Assembly (NCBI RefSeq): GCF_000620705.1
Contig: NZ_KK211169.1
Span: 347,895-411,894 of the forward strand
Length of the DNA: 64,000 nucleotides
Reading direction: 5' to 3'
DNA from: Nocardioides sp. URHA0020
Lineage (GTDB): Bacteria > Actinomycetota > Actinomycetes > Propionibacteriales > Nocardioidaceae
The first letter of the stretch is position 1; every line of letters begins with the position of its first letter. The notes under the pieces were generated by a model. It ran no database searches, was not told where the DNA came from, and was given only the letters and a program-made list of their open reading frames with translations. The position numbers and the translations under genes are program-made. Below are positions 52,858-63,147 of the stretch, piece after piece.

Positions 52858-54729
52858 ATGCCCCGCTCCACCGTCCGTGTCGCCGCGGCGCTCCTCGTGC
52901 TCGCGCTCGTCCTGCCGATCCTGGCCCTGGTCGCCGAACGTGCCGACGCGGCCGTCCCGACGACCCGCGTCGTCGCGGGGGAGCAGGTGGTGATCGCCGG
53001 TGCGACGCCACAGCGCGTACGCCGTCCGGTCGTGCTCCAGCGCCTCGTCCGCGGCCACTGGCGAGCGGCCGACCGTTCCTGGACCTCCGGCGCAGGCCGC
53101 TACCGCTTCACGCTGCGCGCCCGGGCCGTCACCTACCGGGTGCTCGCGCCTCGCGTCGGGGCCGGGGGAGACCGGCTGCCGGCCTGGGTCTCGCCCCGGA
53201 CGACGATCCGCGTGCTGCCCCAGTCCGCCCGGGTGATCGTGCCGGTCACCGCCGAGTCCGGCGCGACGGTGACCTCGAGCGGCCGCTTCACCCCGGTCCG
53301 TCCCGGTCGACCGGCGCTGCTGCAGGCGCTCCGGCCGTCCGGGTGGGTCACCGTGGCCCGGGCGACCCAGGACGCGCGCGGGCGGGTCTCGTTCGCGACG
53401 AGGCCGGCCGCGACCGCGACGTACCGTGCCGTCGGCGTGACCTGGCACGGTGCGCGTGCCGTCAGCACGAAGCCGTCGACGGTCGCGGTCAGCTCGCCGG
53501 CGGCGGGGCGCACGCCGTGGGTGACGGGCTACTACGCCGCCTGGTTCTGGCAGTGGCTCTACCCGCCCGAGGAGGTCGACATGACGGCGATGACGCACGT
53601 CGTCTTCGGTCGGGTCGCCCCCGGGGGCGGCTCGCTCGGCGGCCGGCCCGGTGGGCTCCAGCCCGGTGCGGTCTCGGCCCAGGAGCCCGGAGGCGCGCCC
53701 GACGGGAGCGGTCGCAGCGTCGAGGACTACCTGGTCGCGAAGGCGCACGCAGCCGGCACCAAGGCGCTGCTGATGCTCGGCGGCGACGGCCTCGACGGGG
53801 CCGGGTTCATGCGCTCGAGCAGCGACGCGACCCGCGCGAGGTTCGTCGACACGATCGCCGACTACCTCGTGCGGCACCGGTACGACGGCGTCGACATCGA
53901 CTGGGAGAACTGCCTCGACGGCCACCCCGGGTGCGGCGAGCGCGTCGGGCAGGCGCCCGTCACCGCGCAGGAGGCGCGCCGGAGGCTCGTCGCCCTGATC
54001 GGCGACCTCCGGGTCGAGCTCGCGCGCCGTCCGCGCTACGCCAGCGCTCCGGCCCTGATCACGTTCCCCGGCTACGCGGTCAAGATCAACGAGATCCAGG
54101 ACGGCAGGGTGGAGCCGTGGCAGGCCGACGTCGCCGTGCGCGTCGACCAGTACAACCTGATGTCGTACGGCATCGGCACGACCTGGAACGGCGCCGGCTG
54201 GCTGTCCTGGTTCTCCGGCGCCCTGTCCGGAGCGTCGGGCCAGACCCCGGTCGACCTCTCCTCCAGCGTGGCGGCGTACGTGCGCTCCGGGGTGCCGCGC
54301 CACCGGATCGGCATCGGCATCGGCATCGGCCTCTACGGCATCTACTACGGCCCCGGCATCACCGGTCCGCGGCAACCCACCGAGGACAACGAGGTCTACG
54401 AGACCGACGACGTGGCCCTCGCCTACTCCGAGCTCGACCGGATGGGCTACCTCGCCCACGGCGAGCGGAGGTGGGACGTCGCCGCGCAGTCGACCTACCG
54501 CGTGTACGACGAGGGCGGGTTCGTCCCCGAGCCCGAGGGCGGGCTGCCGCCGCGCGCTCCTGCCGGCCTGCTGTCCTACGAGGACGAGCAGTCGATCGCG
54601 GCCAAGGCCGCTTGGGTGCGCGACACCGGCGTGGGCGGCACCATCGTGTGGACCCTCAACTACGGCTGGCTCCCGCGCACGGGCACCAACCCGTTGCTCG
54701 ACGCGGTGAAGGCGGGCTTCCGCGGGTAG
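52858..54729 (+). CDS. Secreted glycoside hydrolase family 18 protein
   Basis: 623 residues, ATG with GAAAGG upstream. Signal peptide, then about 210 residues of repeated beta-rich SH3/Ig-like sequence (VVLQRLVRGHWRAA and LLQALRPSGWVTVA are paired units), then the GH18 barrel from about residue 220 (GYYAAWFWQWLYPP). The catalytic DxxDxDxE is intact in YDGVDIDWENC. Substrate is chitin or a related GlcNAc polymer. The strand RIGIGIGIGLYG carries a small hexanucleotide repeat. Confidence 0.88.
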   Translation: MPRSTVRVAAALLVLALVLPILALVAERADAAVPTTRVVAGEQVVIAGATPQRVRRPVVLQRLVRGHWRAADRSWTSGAGRYRFTLRARAVTYRVLAPRVGAGGDRLPAWVSPRTTIRVLPQSARVIVPVTAESGATVTSSGRFTPVRPGRPALLQALRPSGWVTVARATQDARGRVSFATRPAATATYRAVGVTWHGARAVSTKPSTVAVSSPAAGRTPWVTGYYAAWFWQWLYPPEEVDMTAMTHVVFGRVAPGGGSLGGRPGGLQPGAVSAQEPGGAPDGSGRSVEDYLVAKAHAAGTKALLMLGGDGLDGAGFMRSSSDATRARFVDTIADYLVRHRYDGVDIDWENCLDGHPGCGERVGQAPVTAQEARRRLVALIGDLRVELARRPRYASAPALITFPGYAVKINEIQDGRVEPWQADVAVRVDQYNLMSYGIGTTWNGAGWLSWFSGALSGASGQTPVDLSSSVAAYVRSGVPRHRIGIGIGIGLYGIYYGPGITGPRQPTEDNEVYETDDVALAYSELDRMGYLAHGERRWDVAAQSTYRVYDEGGFVPEPEGGLPPRAPAGLLSYEDEQSIAAKAAWVRDTGVGGTIVWTLNYGWLPRTGTNPLLDAVKAGFRG

Positions 54730-54736
54730 TCCGGGG

Positions 54737-55090
54737 TCAGTCGGGCAGCACGTCGGCGCGTGCCTCGACCAGATCCGCGGGTGCCGTGAGCCGCCAGGCC
54801 TCGAAGACCAGTTCGGCGAGCTCGTCGCGATCGACCCCGTCGAGTCGGACGACCACCCAGCCGAAGCCCCAGGCGGTGAACTGCACCTCGAACACGTCCG
54901 GTCGCTCCGCCACCAGCGCGAGCTGCTCGGCGATGGTCTGCTTCAGCCCGACGGTGCACGTGGGCTCCCACAGGTACGCGAACACGCGGCGGCGTACGTC
55001 GAAGCGCCAGTAGCGGTCATGGTCCGAGCGCTCGACCTCCGGCAGCTGGTCCACCACCTCGTGGAAGTCGGAGATCTGCGAGCCAGGCAC
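54737..55090 (-). CDS. MmcQ/YjbR-family protein
   Basis: 117 residues. RYWRFDVRRRVFAYLWEP, a middle strand, then FGWVVVRLDGVDRDELAELVFEAWRLTAPADLV match the MmcQ/YjbR family, a small DNA-binding-like fold of unknown role. GTG start preceded by CAGACT at six bases. Convergent with the GH18 gene, 7 bases apart. Confidence 0.85.
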   Translation of the reverse strand: MPGSQISDFHEVVDQLPEVERSDHDRYWRFDVRRRVFAYLWEPTCTVGLKQTIAEQLALVAERPDVFEVQFTAWGFGWVVVRLDGVDRDELAELVFEAWRLTAPADLVEARADVLPD

Positions 55091-55217
55091 AGGGGGAGTC
55101 TGCCCGATCCGGGAACGTTGGGGACGCGGTCGGCGTTGGATCCAGTGAGCCCGCCTAGGATGGGCTCGTCCGGTGACCCGTCACAGCGACGACACCCCCG
55201 GCCTCGAGGAGAGACCA

Positions 55218-56048
55218 ATGCAGAGCAACAACCCGGTGTTCCGCCGTTCCGAGGAGTTCAACACCGCCGGCGCCCAGCGCCAGGCCGGCTACTCCGACCC
55301 GTCCACCTGGGGCACCGGCACGCCCGGTCAGCCCGGACTCCAGACCCCGGTCGCCACCGGTGGTCCGATGACGATCGACTCGGTCGTGCAGAAGACCGCG
55401 ATCGCGCTCGGCGTCGTCATCCTGACCGCGGCCGCGACCTGGATCCTCAGCCCGGACGTCAGCGAGAACACGCTGCCGGCCGACATCAGCGGCCTCATCG
55501 CCGCCGCGACGATCGGCTCGCTGCTGGCGTTCGTGCTGTCGATGGTCAACTCGTTCAAGCGGGTCATCAGCCCCGGCCTCGTGCTGCTCTTCTGTGCCGC
55601 GGAGGGCGTCGCCCTCGGCGCGATCAGCAAGGTCTTCGAGCTCGCCTACCCCGGCATCGTGATGAGTGCCGTAATCGGCACGTTCGGCGCCTTCGCCGGC
55701 ACGCTGGCCGTCTACAAGTTCTTCAACATCAAGGTCACCGACAAGTTCCGTCGCATGGTCGTCGCGGCCATGCTCGGTGTGGTCGCGATCAGCCTGATCG
55801 AGGTCGTGCTGAGCCTCTTCGGTGCGCAGATCGGCCTCTTCGAGGACGGCAAGCTCGGCCTGCTCTTCGCCGTGGTCGGCCTCGCCCTCGGTGTGTTCAT
55901 GCTGGTGCTCGACTTCGACTTCGTCGAGCAGGGTGTCGCCAACGGCCTGCCGGACCGCGAGGGCTGGCGCGCCGCCTTCGCGATGACGGTCAGCCTGGTG
56001 TGGATCTACACCAACCTGCTGCGGATCCTCGCGATCATGCGCGACTGA
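55218..56048 (+). CDS. Bax inhibitor-1/YccA-family membrane protein
   Basis: 276 residues with a hydrophilic N-terminal 60 (NPVFRRSEEFNTAGAQR) and about seven membrane helices. VFMLVLDFDFVEQGVANGLP and the final LVWIYTNLLRILAIMRD are family signatures. Members are thought to be pH-gated calcium leak channels. The ATG at 55218 has GAGGAGAG upstream. A TAGGAT -10-like box lies at 55156-55161. Confidence 0.9.
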   Translation: MQSNNPVFRRSEEFNTAGAQRQAGYSDPSTWGTGTPGQPGLQTPVATGGPMTIDSVVQKTAIALGVVILTAAATWILSPDVSENTLPADISGLIAAATIGSLLAFVLSMVNSFKRVISPGLVLLFCAAEGVALGAISKVFELAYPGIVMSAVIGTFGAFAGTLAVYKFFNIKVTDKFRRMVVAAMLGVVAISLIEVVLSLFGAQIGLFEDGKLGLLFAVVGLALGVFMLVLDFDFVEQGVANGLPDREGWRAAFAMTVSLVWIYTNLLRILAIMRD

Positions 56049-56062
56049 CCGACGCCGTACGA

Positions 56063-56097
56063 CGAAGGGCCCCGGGGCATCGCCCCGGGGCCCTTCG
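56063..56097 (+). terminator. Terminator hairpin
   Basis: CGAAGGGCCCCGGGGC, loop ATC, GCCCCGGGGCCCTTCG: a perfect 16-bp stem 14 bases after the stop of the Bax-inhibitor-like gene. No U run, as is usual for high-GC actinobacteria. Confidence 0.75.
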
Positions 56098-56402
56098 CAT
56101 GTCCGTGCGGCGTCAGAAGAGCTCGTAGGAGGCGTCGTCGCCGCCATGGAACCCGAGCGCGTAGGCCAAGCGCCAGAGCCACCAGGGCCACAGCGATCAG
56201 GCCGTGCACGATGATCACCGGCCGTGGCATCAGGTCCTCGGCCCGCTTCGTCGCGGCCAACGCGACCCACGGCAGGACGTCGGCGCCGCTGGCGGAATCC
56301 GATGCAACCGGGTCGGTGGCCGGGTGCGAAGTAGTGCGTAAGACCGGCGCACGGGTCGCGACGCGATCAGGCGCCACCGCCACGCACACAGGGAGAGAAG
56401 AC
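56098..56402. other. Intergenic region before the fasciclin gene
   Basis: About 300 bases with no supported gene. A minus-strand frame with one hydrophobic stretch (VIIVHGLIAVALVALALGLR) crosses it but runs into the fasciclin coding region and lacks a ribosome site; it could be a relic. The region should hold the fasciclin promoter. AGGGAGAG at its end is the ribosome site. Confidence 0.4.
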
Positions 56403-57035
56403 ATGAAGCACCGGATCGCCGCAGGACTCACCGCCACCGCGATTGTCGCGACTGGACTGATGGCAAACACCGCCGCCCCGGCCTCGGCAAGTCTGGGTGA
56501 CCGCAGCCTCGCCGCGGTCCTGGCCGCCGACGGTCACCACTTCGACCACAACTGGGGCGACTTCGACATCGTCGACGAGGCGGTGACGACCGTCCTCAAG
56601 GCCAAGCCCGACAGCCCCGTCGGTGTGCTGGCCAAGGGCAACGTCCGGTTGACGGCGTTCCTGCCGACGGACGCGGCCTTCCGGCGTCTCGTCACCAGCG
56701 TCACCGGCAAGAAGCCGGCGTCCGAGAGCGCCACCTTCAAGAAGGTGGCCGGTCTCGTCGACGTCGACACCCTCGAGGCCATCCTGCTCTACCACGTGGT
56801 GCCGGGCGCGCGGATCAACGCGGCGCAGGCGAGCAAGGCCGACGGTGCGAAGCTCAAGACGGCGGCCGGGCTGAACCTCCGCGTGAACGTGAAGCGCAGC
56901 GGTGCGATCAAGCTGCTCGACAAGGACAAGGACGCCTGGAACGCCACGGTCATCCCGTCCAAGGTCAACATCAACAAGGGCAACACGCAGATCGCCCACG
57001 GCATCAGCCGCGTCCTGCGGCCCGCGGACCTCTGA
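56403..57035 (+). CDS. Secreted fasciclin (FAS1) domain protein
   Basis: 210 residues. Signal peptide (NTAAPASAS), then one FAS1 domain: RLTAFLPTDAAFRRLV (H1 motif), LEAILLYHVVPGARINA (H2 box with YHVVPG) and IAHGISRVLRPADL at the end. FAS1 proteins mediate cell-surface adhesion. Not a lipoprotein. Confidence 0.92.
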   Translation: MKHRIAAGLTATAIVATGLMANTAAPASASLGDRSLAAVLAADGHHFDHNWGDFDIVDEAVTTVLKAKPDSPVGVLAKGNVRLTAFLPTDAAFRRLVTSVTGKKPASESATFKKVAGLVDVDTLEAILLYHVVPGARINAAQASKADGAKLKTAAGLNLRVNVKRSGAIKLLDKDKDAWNATVIPSKVNINKGNTQIAHGISRVLRPADL

Positions 57036-57049
57036 GGGATCATCGATCC

Positions 57050-57092
57050 GGTGCTGCGCCGCGCCGCCCCCCCAGCCGCGTGGCGCAGCACC
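57050..57092. terminator. Bidirectional terminator-like inverted repeat
   Basis: GGTGCTGCGCC (57050-57060) and GGCGCAGCACC (57082-57092) form a perfect 11-bp stem around a C-rich 21-base loop. It lies between the fasciclin gene and the convergent TetR gene, so it may serve both. Confidence 0.55.
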
Positions 57093-57255
57093 CCCCTTGC
57101 GAGCGCGTCCCTCACGCGGTCGTCACCGGTCGGTCGCGATGAGCACCAGGTCGGGTCAGACCCCGATCGTCCACGGTGCGAGCCTCCACGGCTCGCCGTG
57201 GGCGACTCCCGGCACGGACGCCGTGATCACGTCCCGTCGTGCGAGATGACGTCGC

Positions 57256-57873
57256 TCACGGCTGCCGTCGCGGTCGCGTCACGGTGTCGGTGGAGTCGTC
57301 GTCGACCGACGCGATCACCCGCAGCGCGTGGTCGAGGAAGCTGATCGTCCAGGCGAAGCTGGAGTCGACGGCGGCGTCGATCCGGAAGCCGTCGGCCGAC
57401 TCGAGGCTCGCGAACCCGTGCAGGAGGCTGCGCAGCATCCGCATGGCATGGATCTCCTGGGTCGGCTCGAGGTGATAGCTGCGCAGCATCGCCGCCCATG
57501 AGGCCAGGACCCGGTCGGTGGCGGGCACCAGCGGGTCGTCCGGGCCGGTCGGACGAGCCAGGTTGCCCGCGGCGTACCGCCCGGGGTGCTCGAGCACGTA
57601 CCTGCGCATCGCGAGAGCGCCGGCGGTGAGCGCGTCACCGCCGGCCCGCCCCTCGATGGCTCGGCCCAGTGCGTCTCCGAGCTCGACCATGGCCAGCACG
57701 CCGATGCGGTGGGCAAGGTCGCCGTGGCTGGTCACGTGCTTGTAGAGCGACGGGGTCCGCACCCCCAGCCGGTCCGCGAGGAGCGTCATGCTCAGGTGGT
57801 CGAGCCCGACCTCGTCGACCAGGTCCGCTCCCGCCTCGGTCACCACCGCCTGGGTCAGGCCGGCCCTAGGCAC
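57256..57873 (-). CDS. TetR-family transcriptional regulator
   Basis: 205 residues. The N-terminal helix-turn-helix region (LDHLSMTLLADRLGVRTPSLYKHV) is clear, with the typical SLYKHV recognition end. The C-terminal ligand domain has MRRYVLEHPGRYAAGN and LLHGFASLESADGF, the TetR_C_33/WHG-like pattern. The GTG start lies inside the end of the hydrolase gene, so the two are one operon. It probably represses through the operator at 58719. Confidence 0.9.
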   Translation of the reverse strand: MPRAGLTQAVVTEAGADLVDEVGLDHLSMTLLADRLGVRTPSLYKHVTSHGDLAHRIGVLAMVELGDALGRAIEGRAGGDALTAGALAMRRYVLEHPGRYAAGNLARPTGPDDPLVPATDRVLASWAAMLRSYHLEPTQEIHAMRMLRSLLHGFASLESADGFRIDAAVDSSFAWTISFLDHALRVIASVDDDSTDTVTRPRRQP

Positions 57874-58702
57874 CGCCGAGCGTCCTGGTCAGGAAGGGGA
57901 TCGTCAGCGCCAGCAGCTGGTCCGGAGTCTGGACGTGCGGGTAGTGACCGGCACCCTCGATGACCGCCAGCTCCCCGAGCCCCGCCGGCAGATCGGCGAG
58001 GATCCGCTCGCCCTCGGCCCGAGGGTCGGCCCAGTCGGGGTCGAGGCTGCCCTCGACGACCAGGACCGGGCAGGTCACCTCGGCCAGCTTGGCGCCGGCA
58101 TCGCTGGGGCTGGACCTGCACATCGCCTGCAGGGCCTTCATCCGCCCGGGCTCGGCCAGCTTGTCCTCGATCCGGGCCAGCTCGTCGTCCCAGTCGTCCG
58201 GCTTCACCGGCACCGCCAGATCGAGGTACCGGGTCCAGTTCTGCGAGCGCCCGCGGACTATCACGAGCGCCATCTGCACGTAGCCCCTGCGGAAGCGTGA
58301 GGCGGTGACGAGGCCCTTGAGGTCCAGCGACTGGGTGCGCGTGAACGGCGCCAGCTCGACGATGCCGGCGACCACGTCCGGGGCGTCGGCTGCGGCGACG
58401 GTCGCGGCGCCGCCGCTGATGGACTGGCCGATGATCACGGCCGGGCCGCCCAGGTGACGGACGAGCGTCACCAGGTCGGCACCGATGCTGGTCCTGCTGT
58501 AGTCGTCCCACTCCACGCTGGAGTCACCGCAGCCGCGGATGTCGACGTTCGCCACGCGGAAGCCCTCCCTGACCAGGGCCGGGGCGAGGAAGCGGTAGGA
58601 GTGCCTGCTGTCGCCGATGCCGTGGCTGAGCACGACCAGGGGCCCGTCACCGGTGAGGTCGTAGGCGAGGGTGTTGCCGTCGATGGAGAGGTGCGAGATC
58701 AC
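57866..58702 (-). CDS. Alpha/beta hydrolase
   Basis: 278 residues. HG motif LSHGIGDSRHSY (oxyanion hole), nucleophile elbow GQSISGG with Ser, acid in EGSLDPDW, and His in GAGHYPH near the C-terminus. Substrate unknown. GTG start with GGAG six bases upstream. First gene of an operon with the TetR regulator. Confidence 0.9.
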   Translation of the reverse strand: MISHLSIDGNTLAYDLTGDGPLVVLSHGIGDSRHSYRFLAPALVREGFRVANVDIRGCGDSSVEWDDYSRTSIGADLVTLVRHLGGPAVIIGQSISGGAATVAAADAPDVVAGIVELAPFTRTQSLDLKGLVTASRFRRGYVQMALVIVRGRSQNWTRYLDLAVPVKPDDWDDELARIEDKLAEPGRMKALQAMCRSSPSDAGAKLAEVTCPVLVVEGSLDPDWADPRAEGERILADLPAGLGELAVIEGAGHYPHVQTPDQLLALTIPFLTRTLGGA

Positions 58703-58718
58703 GGTGGCTCCAGAGTGT

Positions 58719-58735
58719 GGCTAAGAGGATTAGCC
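58719..58735. promoter_or_regulatory. Operator for the TetR regulator
   Basis: GGCTAA-GAGGA-TTAGCC is a perfect 6-bp inverted repeat with 5-base centre. It lies 17 bases before the hydrolase start, within the promoter zone of the hydrolase/tetR operon, as expected for autorepression. Confidence 0.65.
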
Positions 58736-58801
58736 TCCAGCCTAGTCGCATTCGCCGGTTTGTCGAGTCCCGGCCCGAGTCGCCCGGCTATCGTCGCCAC
58801 C

Positions 58802-59413
58802 GTGCCCGGTCTGCAGCGCATCCTCGTGGTCAGCACGACGGCGAGTGAGGGTGAGCTGGCGCGGGTCCGTGACGAGCTCGGTCGCGACCCGGTCGTCATC
58901 ACCGCCCCGACGGGCGATGCCGAGCGGGTGGCCCGCGCCCTCGACGTCGGGCCACAGGTCGAGGTGCTGCTGGCTCCGACGGGCTCGCCGGACGCCGACC
59001 GCGGTCATCGCCTCGACGACCTGGTCCGGCGCTACGCCGTGCACGACCGGTTCAAGGACGTCGTGGTGGTCGCGGACTCGGTGACCTCGGCACTGCTCCT
59101 GCAGACCCTTGCGCCCGGCCAGGTGTCCGCCGGGGGAGCGGTGACGACGGTGGGCCTCGCCCGCGGAGATCGTCCGGTCGCCGTACGGCGTGCGGTGGCC
59201 TCCGGGCTCGTGCTGGGTGTGGCCGCGGGTGTGGCGCAGCCGCTGGCGCCGATCCTCACGCTGCCGGGTCTGGTGGCGCTGGTCGGTCTGGTCCTGCTGC
59301 TGGTCCCGCGCTGGCGGCACCTGGGGCAGGAGCTGCTGCTCGCGACGGCGGTCGCCGCCGCGGTCGTCATCGCGATCGTCGCGGGCTCGGCCCGCTTCCC
59401 CGACGGCTGGTGA
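58802..59413 (+). CDS. Unknown protein with C-terminal membrane helices
   Basis: 203 residues. The N-terminal 110 residues look like an alternating alpha/beta domain (ILVVSTTASEGELARVRDEL, VVITAPTGDAERVARAL, FKDVVVVADSVTSALLLQTL). Two or three hydrophobic segments follow (LVLGVAAGVAQPLAPILTL, LVALVGLVLLLVP, AAAVVIAIVAG). TATCGT lies seven bases before the GTG. Family not recognised. Convergent with the beta-propeller gene. Confidence 0.6.
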   Translation: MPGLQRILVVSTTASEGELARVRDELGRDPVVITAPTGDAERVARALDVGPQVEVLLAPTGSPDADRGHRLDDLVRRYAVHDRFKDVVVVADSVTSALLLQTLAPGQVSAGGAVTTVGLARGDRPVAVRRAVASGLVLGVAAGVAQPLAPILTLPGLVALVGLVLLLVPRWRHLGQELLLATAVAAAVVIAIVAGSARFPDGW

Positions 59414-59426
59414 AGCGGGCCGGTCG

Positions 59427-60602
59427 TCACCGCACCTTGAGCCGAGCCCGCAGGGCTCCACCGTCGTCGACGAACGCGATCGTCGACGCGAACCTGTCGA
59501 TGGTGCTCCCGGCGACGTCCCTGATGGCCGCGCCCGCCCTGGTCCGAGACTCCACCGTCACCTTGTCCGTGCGCCGGTCCACGAGGAGCAGGGTGCCCAG
59601 GTTGGCGTTGTTCCGGTAGGCGAGGACGGTGACGTAGCGTCCGGTCGGGCTGATCGCGGACACCTTGGCACCGCCCGTCATCAGGGAGCGGTAGCGGCTC
59701 GGGAAGCGCAGCTTGTCGCTCGTGTGCTTGGCCCGGTCCCACACCGCCGGCATCTCCGGGTCGATCTGATGCGGTCGCTTGGCGGTGTACGCGTAGCCGA
59801 GGAAACGCCCGTTCGCACTGAGCCTCGAGTACCAGGGCTCCCCGCGCACCGTGCTGGTCGTCCGGGTGCGCTGGTCCGACAGCACGGTCAGCGCCATCTC
59901 GCCGGTGATGGCCGGGATCACTCCCAGCAGCACGTGGCGTCCGTCATCGCTCATGTCGATCGGCCACGTGTACTCAGCGAAGCCGTTGGCACCGGTCACG
60001 AGACGGGCCGTGCCGGTGGACCTGCGCCACACGAACGCGTGCTCGATCTCGCCGCTGTGAGCACCACCCAGGGCCTTGAACGAGCTGTAGGCCACGAACG
60101 CTCCACCGCGGCCGACATCGGCGGCTCGGTAGTTCGCCGTCGTCGACTTCGCCGCGACGACGCGGGTCTTGCGGGTGACCCGGTCCCACGTCACCAGCGT
60201 CGTCGACCAGCTGCCGTCGGAGGTGGTGGTGTCGGGCACGAAGTCGGTCGCCCGCGTGTAGGTGACGTACCGCCCGTCCGAGCTGATCACGGGCGCGACG
60301 GCGGCAGCGCCCGCGGGCCTGCCGGCCCAGACGATCGTCCTCGTGCGCGTCCTGGTGTTCCACAGCACGGCCTGGGGCTGCGTGGCGGACGAGTGCGTCG
60401 GCAACCACGTGCCCGTCTGGTAGACGACGAAGCGGCCGTCCGCGCTGACCGACGGGCGGGACTCCGCATCCGACCTGGCCTCGACCAGCACCGTGCGACG
60501 TGCCGGCTTCGCCGCTGCCTCTGCTGCGGGGACCACGCCGACCAGCACCGCCGAGGTCAGGATGAGCGCGGACGTCGCCGCAGCCGGGATTCGTCGTCGC
60601 AT
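59427..60602 (-). CDS. Secreted TolB-like beta-propeller protein
   Basis: 391 residues with a signal peptide (VVPAAEAAAKPA). Repeated blade motifs SVSADGRFVVYQT, VISSDGRYVTYTR, DMSDDGRHVLLG, RLSANGRFLGYAY and AISPTGRYVTVLAY are spaced 45-60 residues apart, the PD40/TolB pattern. Likely binding rather than catalytic. ATG start; TACAGT lies seven bases upstream (leaderless pattern). Confidence 0.82.
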   Translation of the reverse strand: MRRRIPAAATSALILTSAVLVGVVPAAEAAAKPARRTVLVEARSDAESRPSVSADGRFVVYQTGTWLPTHSSATQPQAVLWNTRTRTRTIVWAGRPAGAAAVAPVISSDGRYVTYTRATDFVPDTTTSDGSWSTTLVTWDRVTRKTRVVAAKSTTANYRAADVGRGGAFVAYSSFKALGGAHSGEIEHAFVWRRSTGTARLVTGANGFAEYTWPIDMSDDGRHVLLGVIPAITGEMALTVLSDQRTRTTSTVRGEPWYSRLSANGRFLGYAYTAKRPHQIDPEMPAVWDRAKHTSDKLRFPSRYRSLMTGGAKVSAISPTGRYVTVLAYRNNANLGTLLLVDRRTDKVTVESRTRAGAAIRDVAGSTIDRFASTIAFVDDGGALRARLKVR

Positions 60603-60621
60603 GACACGGACTGTAGGCGCT

Positions 60622-61647
60622 CTACGACGCCTCGGTCGCTGTCTCCTCCTGCTCGTCGGGCGCCGCGCCCTCGGTGTCGGGGTGCCGGCGGCGGTGCCGC
60701 AGCTCCACCCAGCGACCGCGTACGCCGAGGCGCGAGCCGCCCACCTCGGTGCCCCCGAGCTCCGTGCCGGGGACGTCGACCGCCTGGACCGCCGCGGCGG
60801 CGATGGGCAGCACGCCCTCGCCGCGGTAGGCCTCGGGCTCGGCCTCGTCGTCCGGGGTCAGCCCGAGCGCCGCCAGGGTCGAGGGGAGCAGCACCTGGAC
60901 CAGCGACCGGTAGCCGCTCGCCGACGGGTGGAACTGGTCGGGACCGAAGAGCACCGCCGGAGCAGCCGCGAACTCCGGCCCGAGGATCGAGCCGAGGGAC
61001 ACGGTGCGGCCGCCCTCCTCGAGCACGGCGATGGTCTGCGCCGCCGCGATCCGCCGCGACCACGCGCGCGCGATCTGCTTGAGCGGGGGCATGATCGGCT
61101 TGATCGTGCCGAGGTCGGGGCAGGTGCCGACCAGGACCGCGACGCCGGCGTCGTGCAGGCGACGTACGGCCTCGGACAGGTGCCGCACCGACGCCGCCGG
61201 GAGCACGATGTGGGTGACGTCGTTGGCGCCGACCAGGATCACGGCGACGTCGGGGTCGGTGGGCAGCGCCCGGTCGACCTGTGCTCCGAGGTCCGAGGAC
61301 ATCGCCCCCACCACAGCGAAGCCGCGCAGGTGCACGCGTCGGTCGGCGAGCTCGGCGACGCCACTGGCGAGCACGGCCCCCGGCGTCTCCTCGACCCGGT
61401 CGACGCCGTACCCCGCCGCACTGGAGTCACCGAGGATCGCGATCTTGATCGCGGGCCCGGGGCGACCCCGGCCGTACCAGCCGCTCGGGTCCGGCGGTCG
61501 CTCCGAGCTCGCCTCGCCGATCACCCTCCGGGCGGACTTGGCCTCGAACGTCAGCACGCCGTAGAGCGCGACGCCGAGGGCGGACAGCCCACCGCCGCCG
61601 TACGCCGCGGCGGACGCCAGCTTGCGCGCAGCTCCTGCTTTCCCCAC
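60622..61647 (-). CDS. SGNH-family hydrolase (GDSL esterase type)
   Basis: 341 residues. N-terminal membrane anchor (AAAYGGGGLSALGVALYGV), then IAILGDSSAAGYG with the catalytic Ser, VILVGANDVTHI with Asn, and GPDQFHPSASGY with Asp/His. A hydrophilic tail of about 100 residues has no clear fold. The substrate may be a lipid or acetylated cell-wall glycan. GTG start six bases after TAGGGT. Confidence 0.88.
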   Translation of the reverse strand: MGKAGAARKLASAAAYGGGGLSALGVALYGVLTFEAKSARRVIGEASSERPPDPSGWYGRGRPGPAIKIAILGDSSAAGYGVDRVEETPGAVLASGVAELADRRVHLRGFAVVGAMSSDLGAQVDRALPTDPDVAVILVGANDVTHIVLPAASVRHLSEAVRRLHDAGVAVLVGTCPDLGTIKPIMPPLKQIARAWSRRIAAAQTIAVLEEGGRTVSLGSILGPEFAAAPAVLFGPDQFHPSASGYRSLVQVLLPSTLAALGLTPDDEAEPEAYRGEGVLPIAAAAVQAVDVPGTELGGTEVGGSRLGVRGRWVELRHRRRHPDTEGAAPDEQEETATEAS

Positions 61648-61725
61648 GCCCTCACCCTACGGACTCGGAAGGGAGGCAGGGCGCGGGGTTTCCGCGGTTG
61701 CGAGAAGCACGCCTAGATTGAGGCC
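61648..61725. promoter_or_regulatory. Divergent leaderless promoters for the SGNH gene and cbs
   Basis: On the minus strand TAGGGT (61654-61659) stands six bases before the SGNH GTG. On the plus strand TAGATT (61714-61719) stands six bases before the cbs ATG. Neither start has a Shine-Dalgarno sequence. Confidence 0.55.
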
Positions 61726-63123
<1,398 letters not shown>

Positions 63124-63147
63124 GCCTGGTTCCGCTACGTTGAGCCG

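Noticed and set aside
56006..56470. Minus-strand small membrane protein in the fasciclin upstream region
   Set aside because: Runs antisense into the fasciclin gene, has no ribosome site and only one short hydrophobic stretch; kept only as a possible relic.
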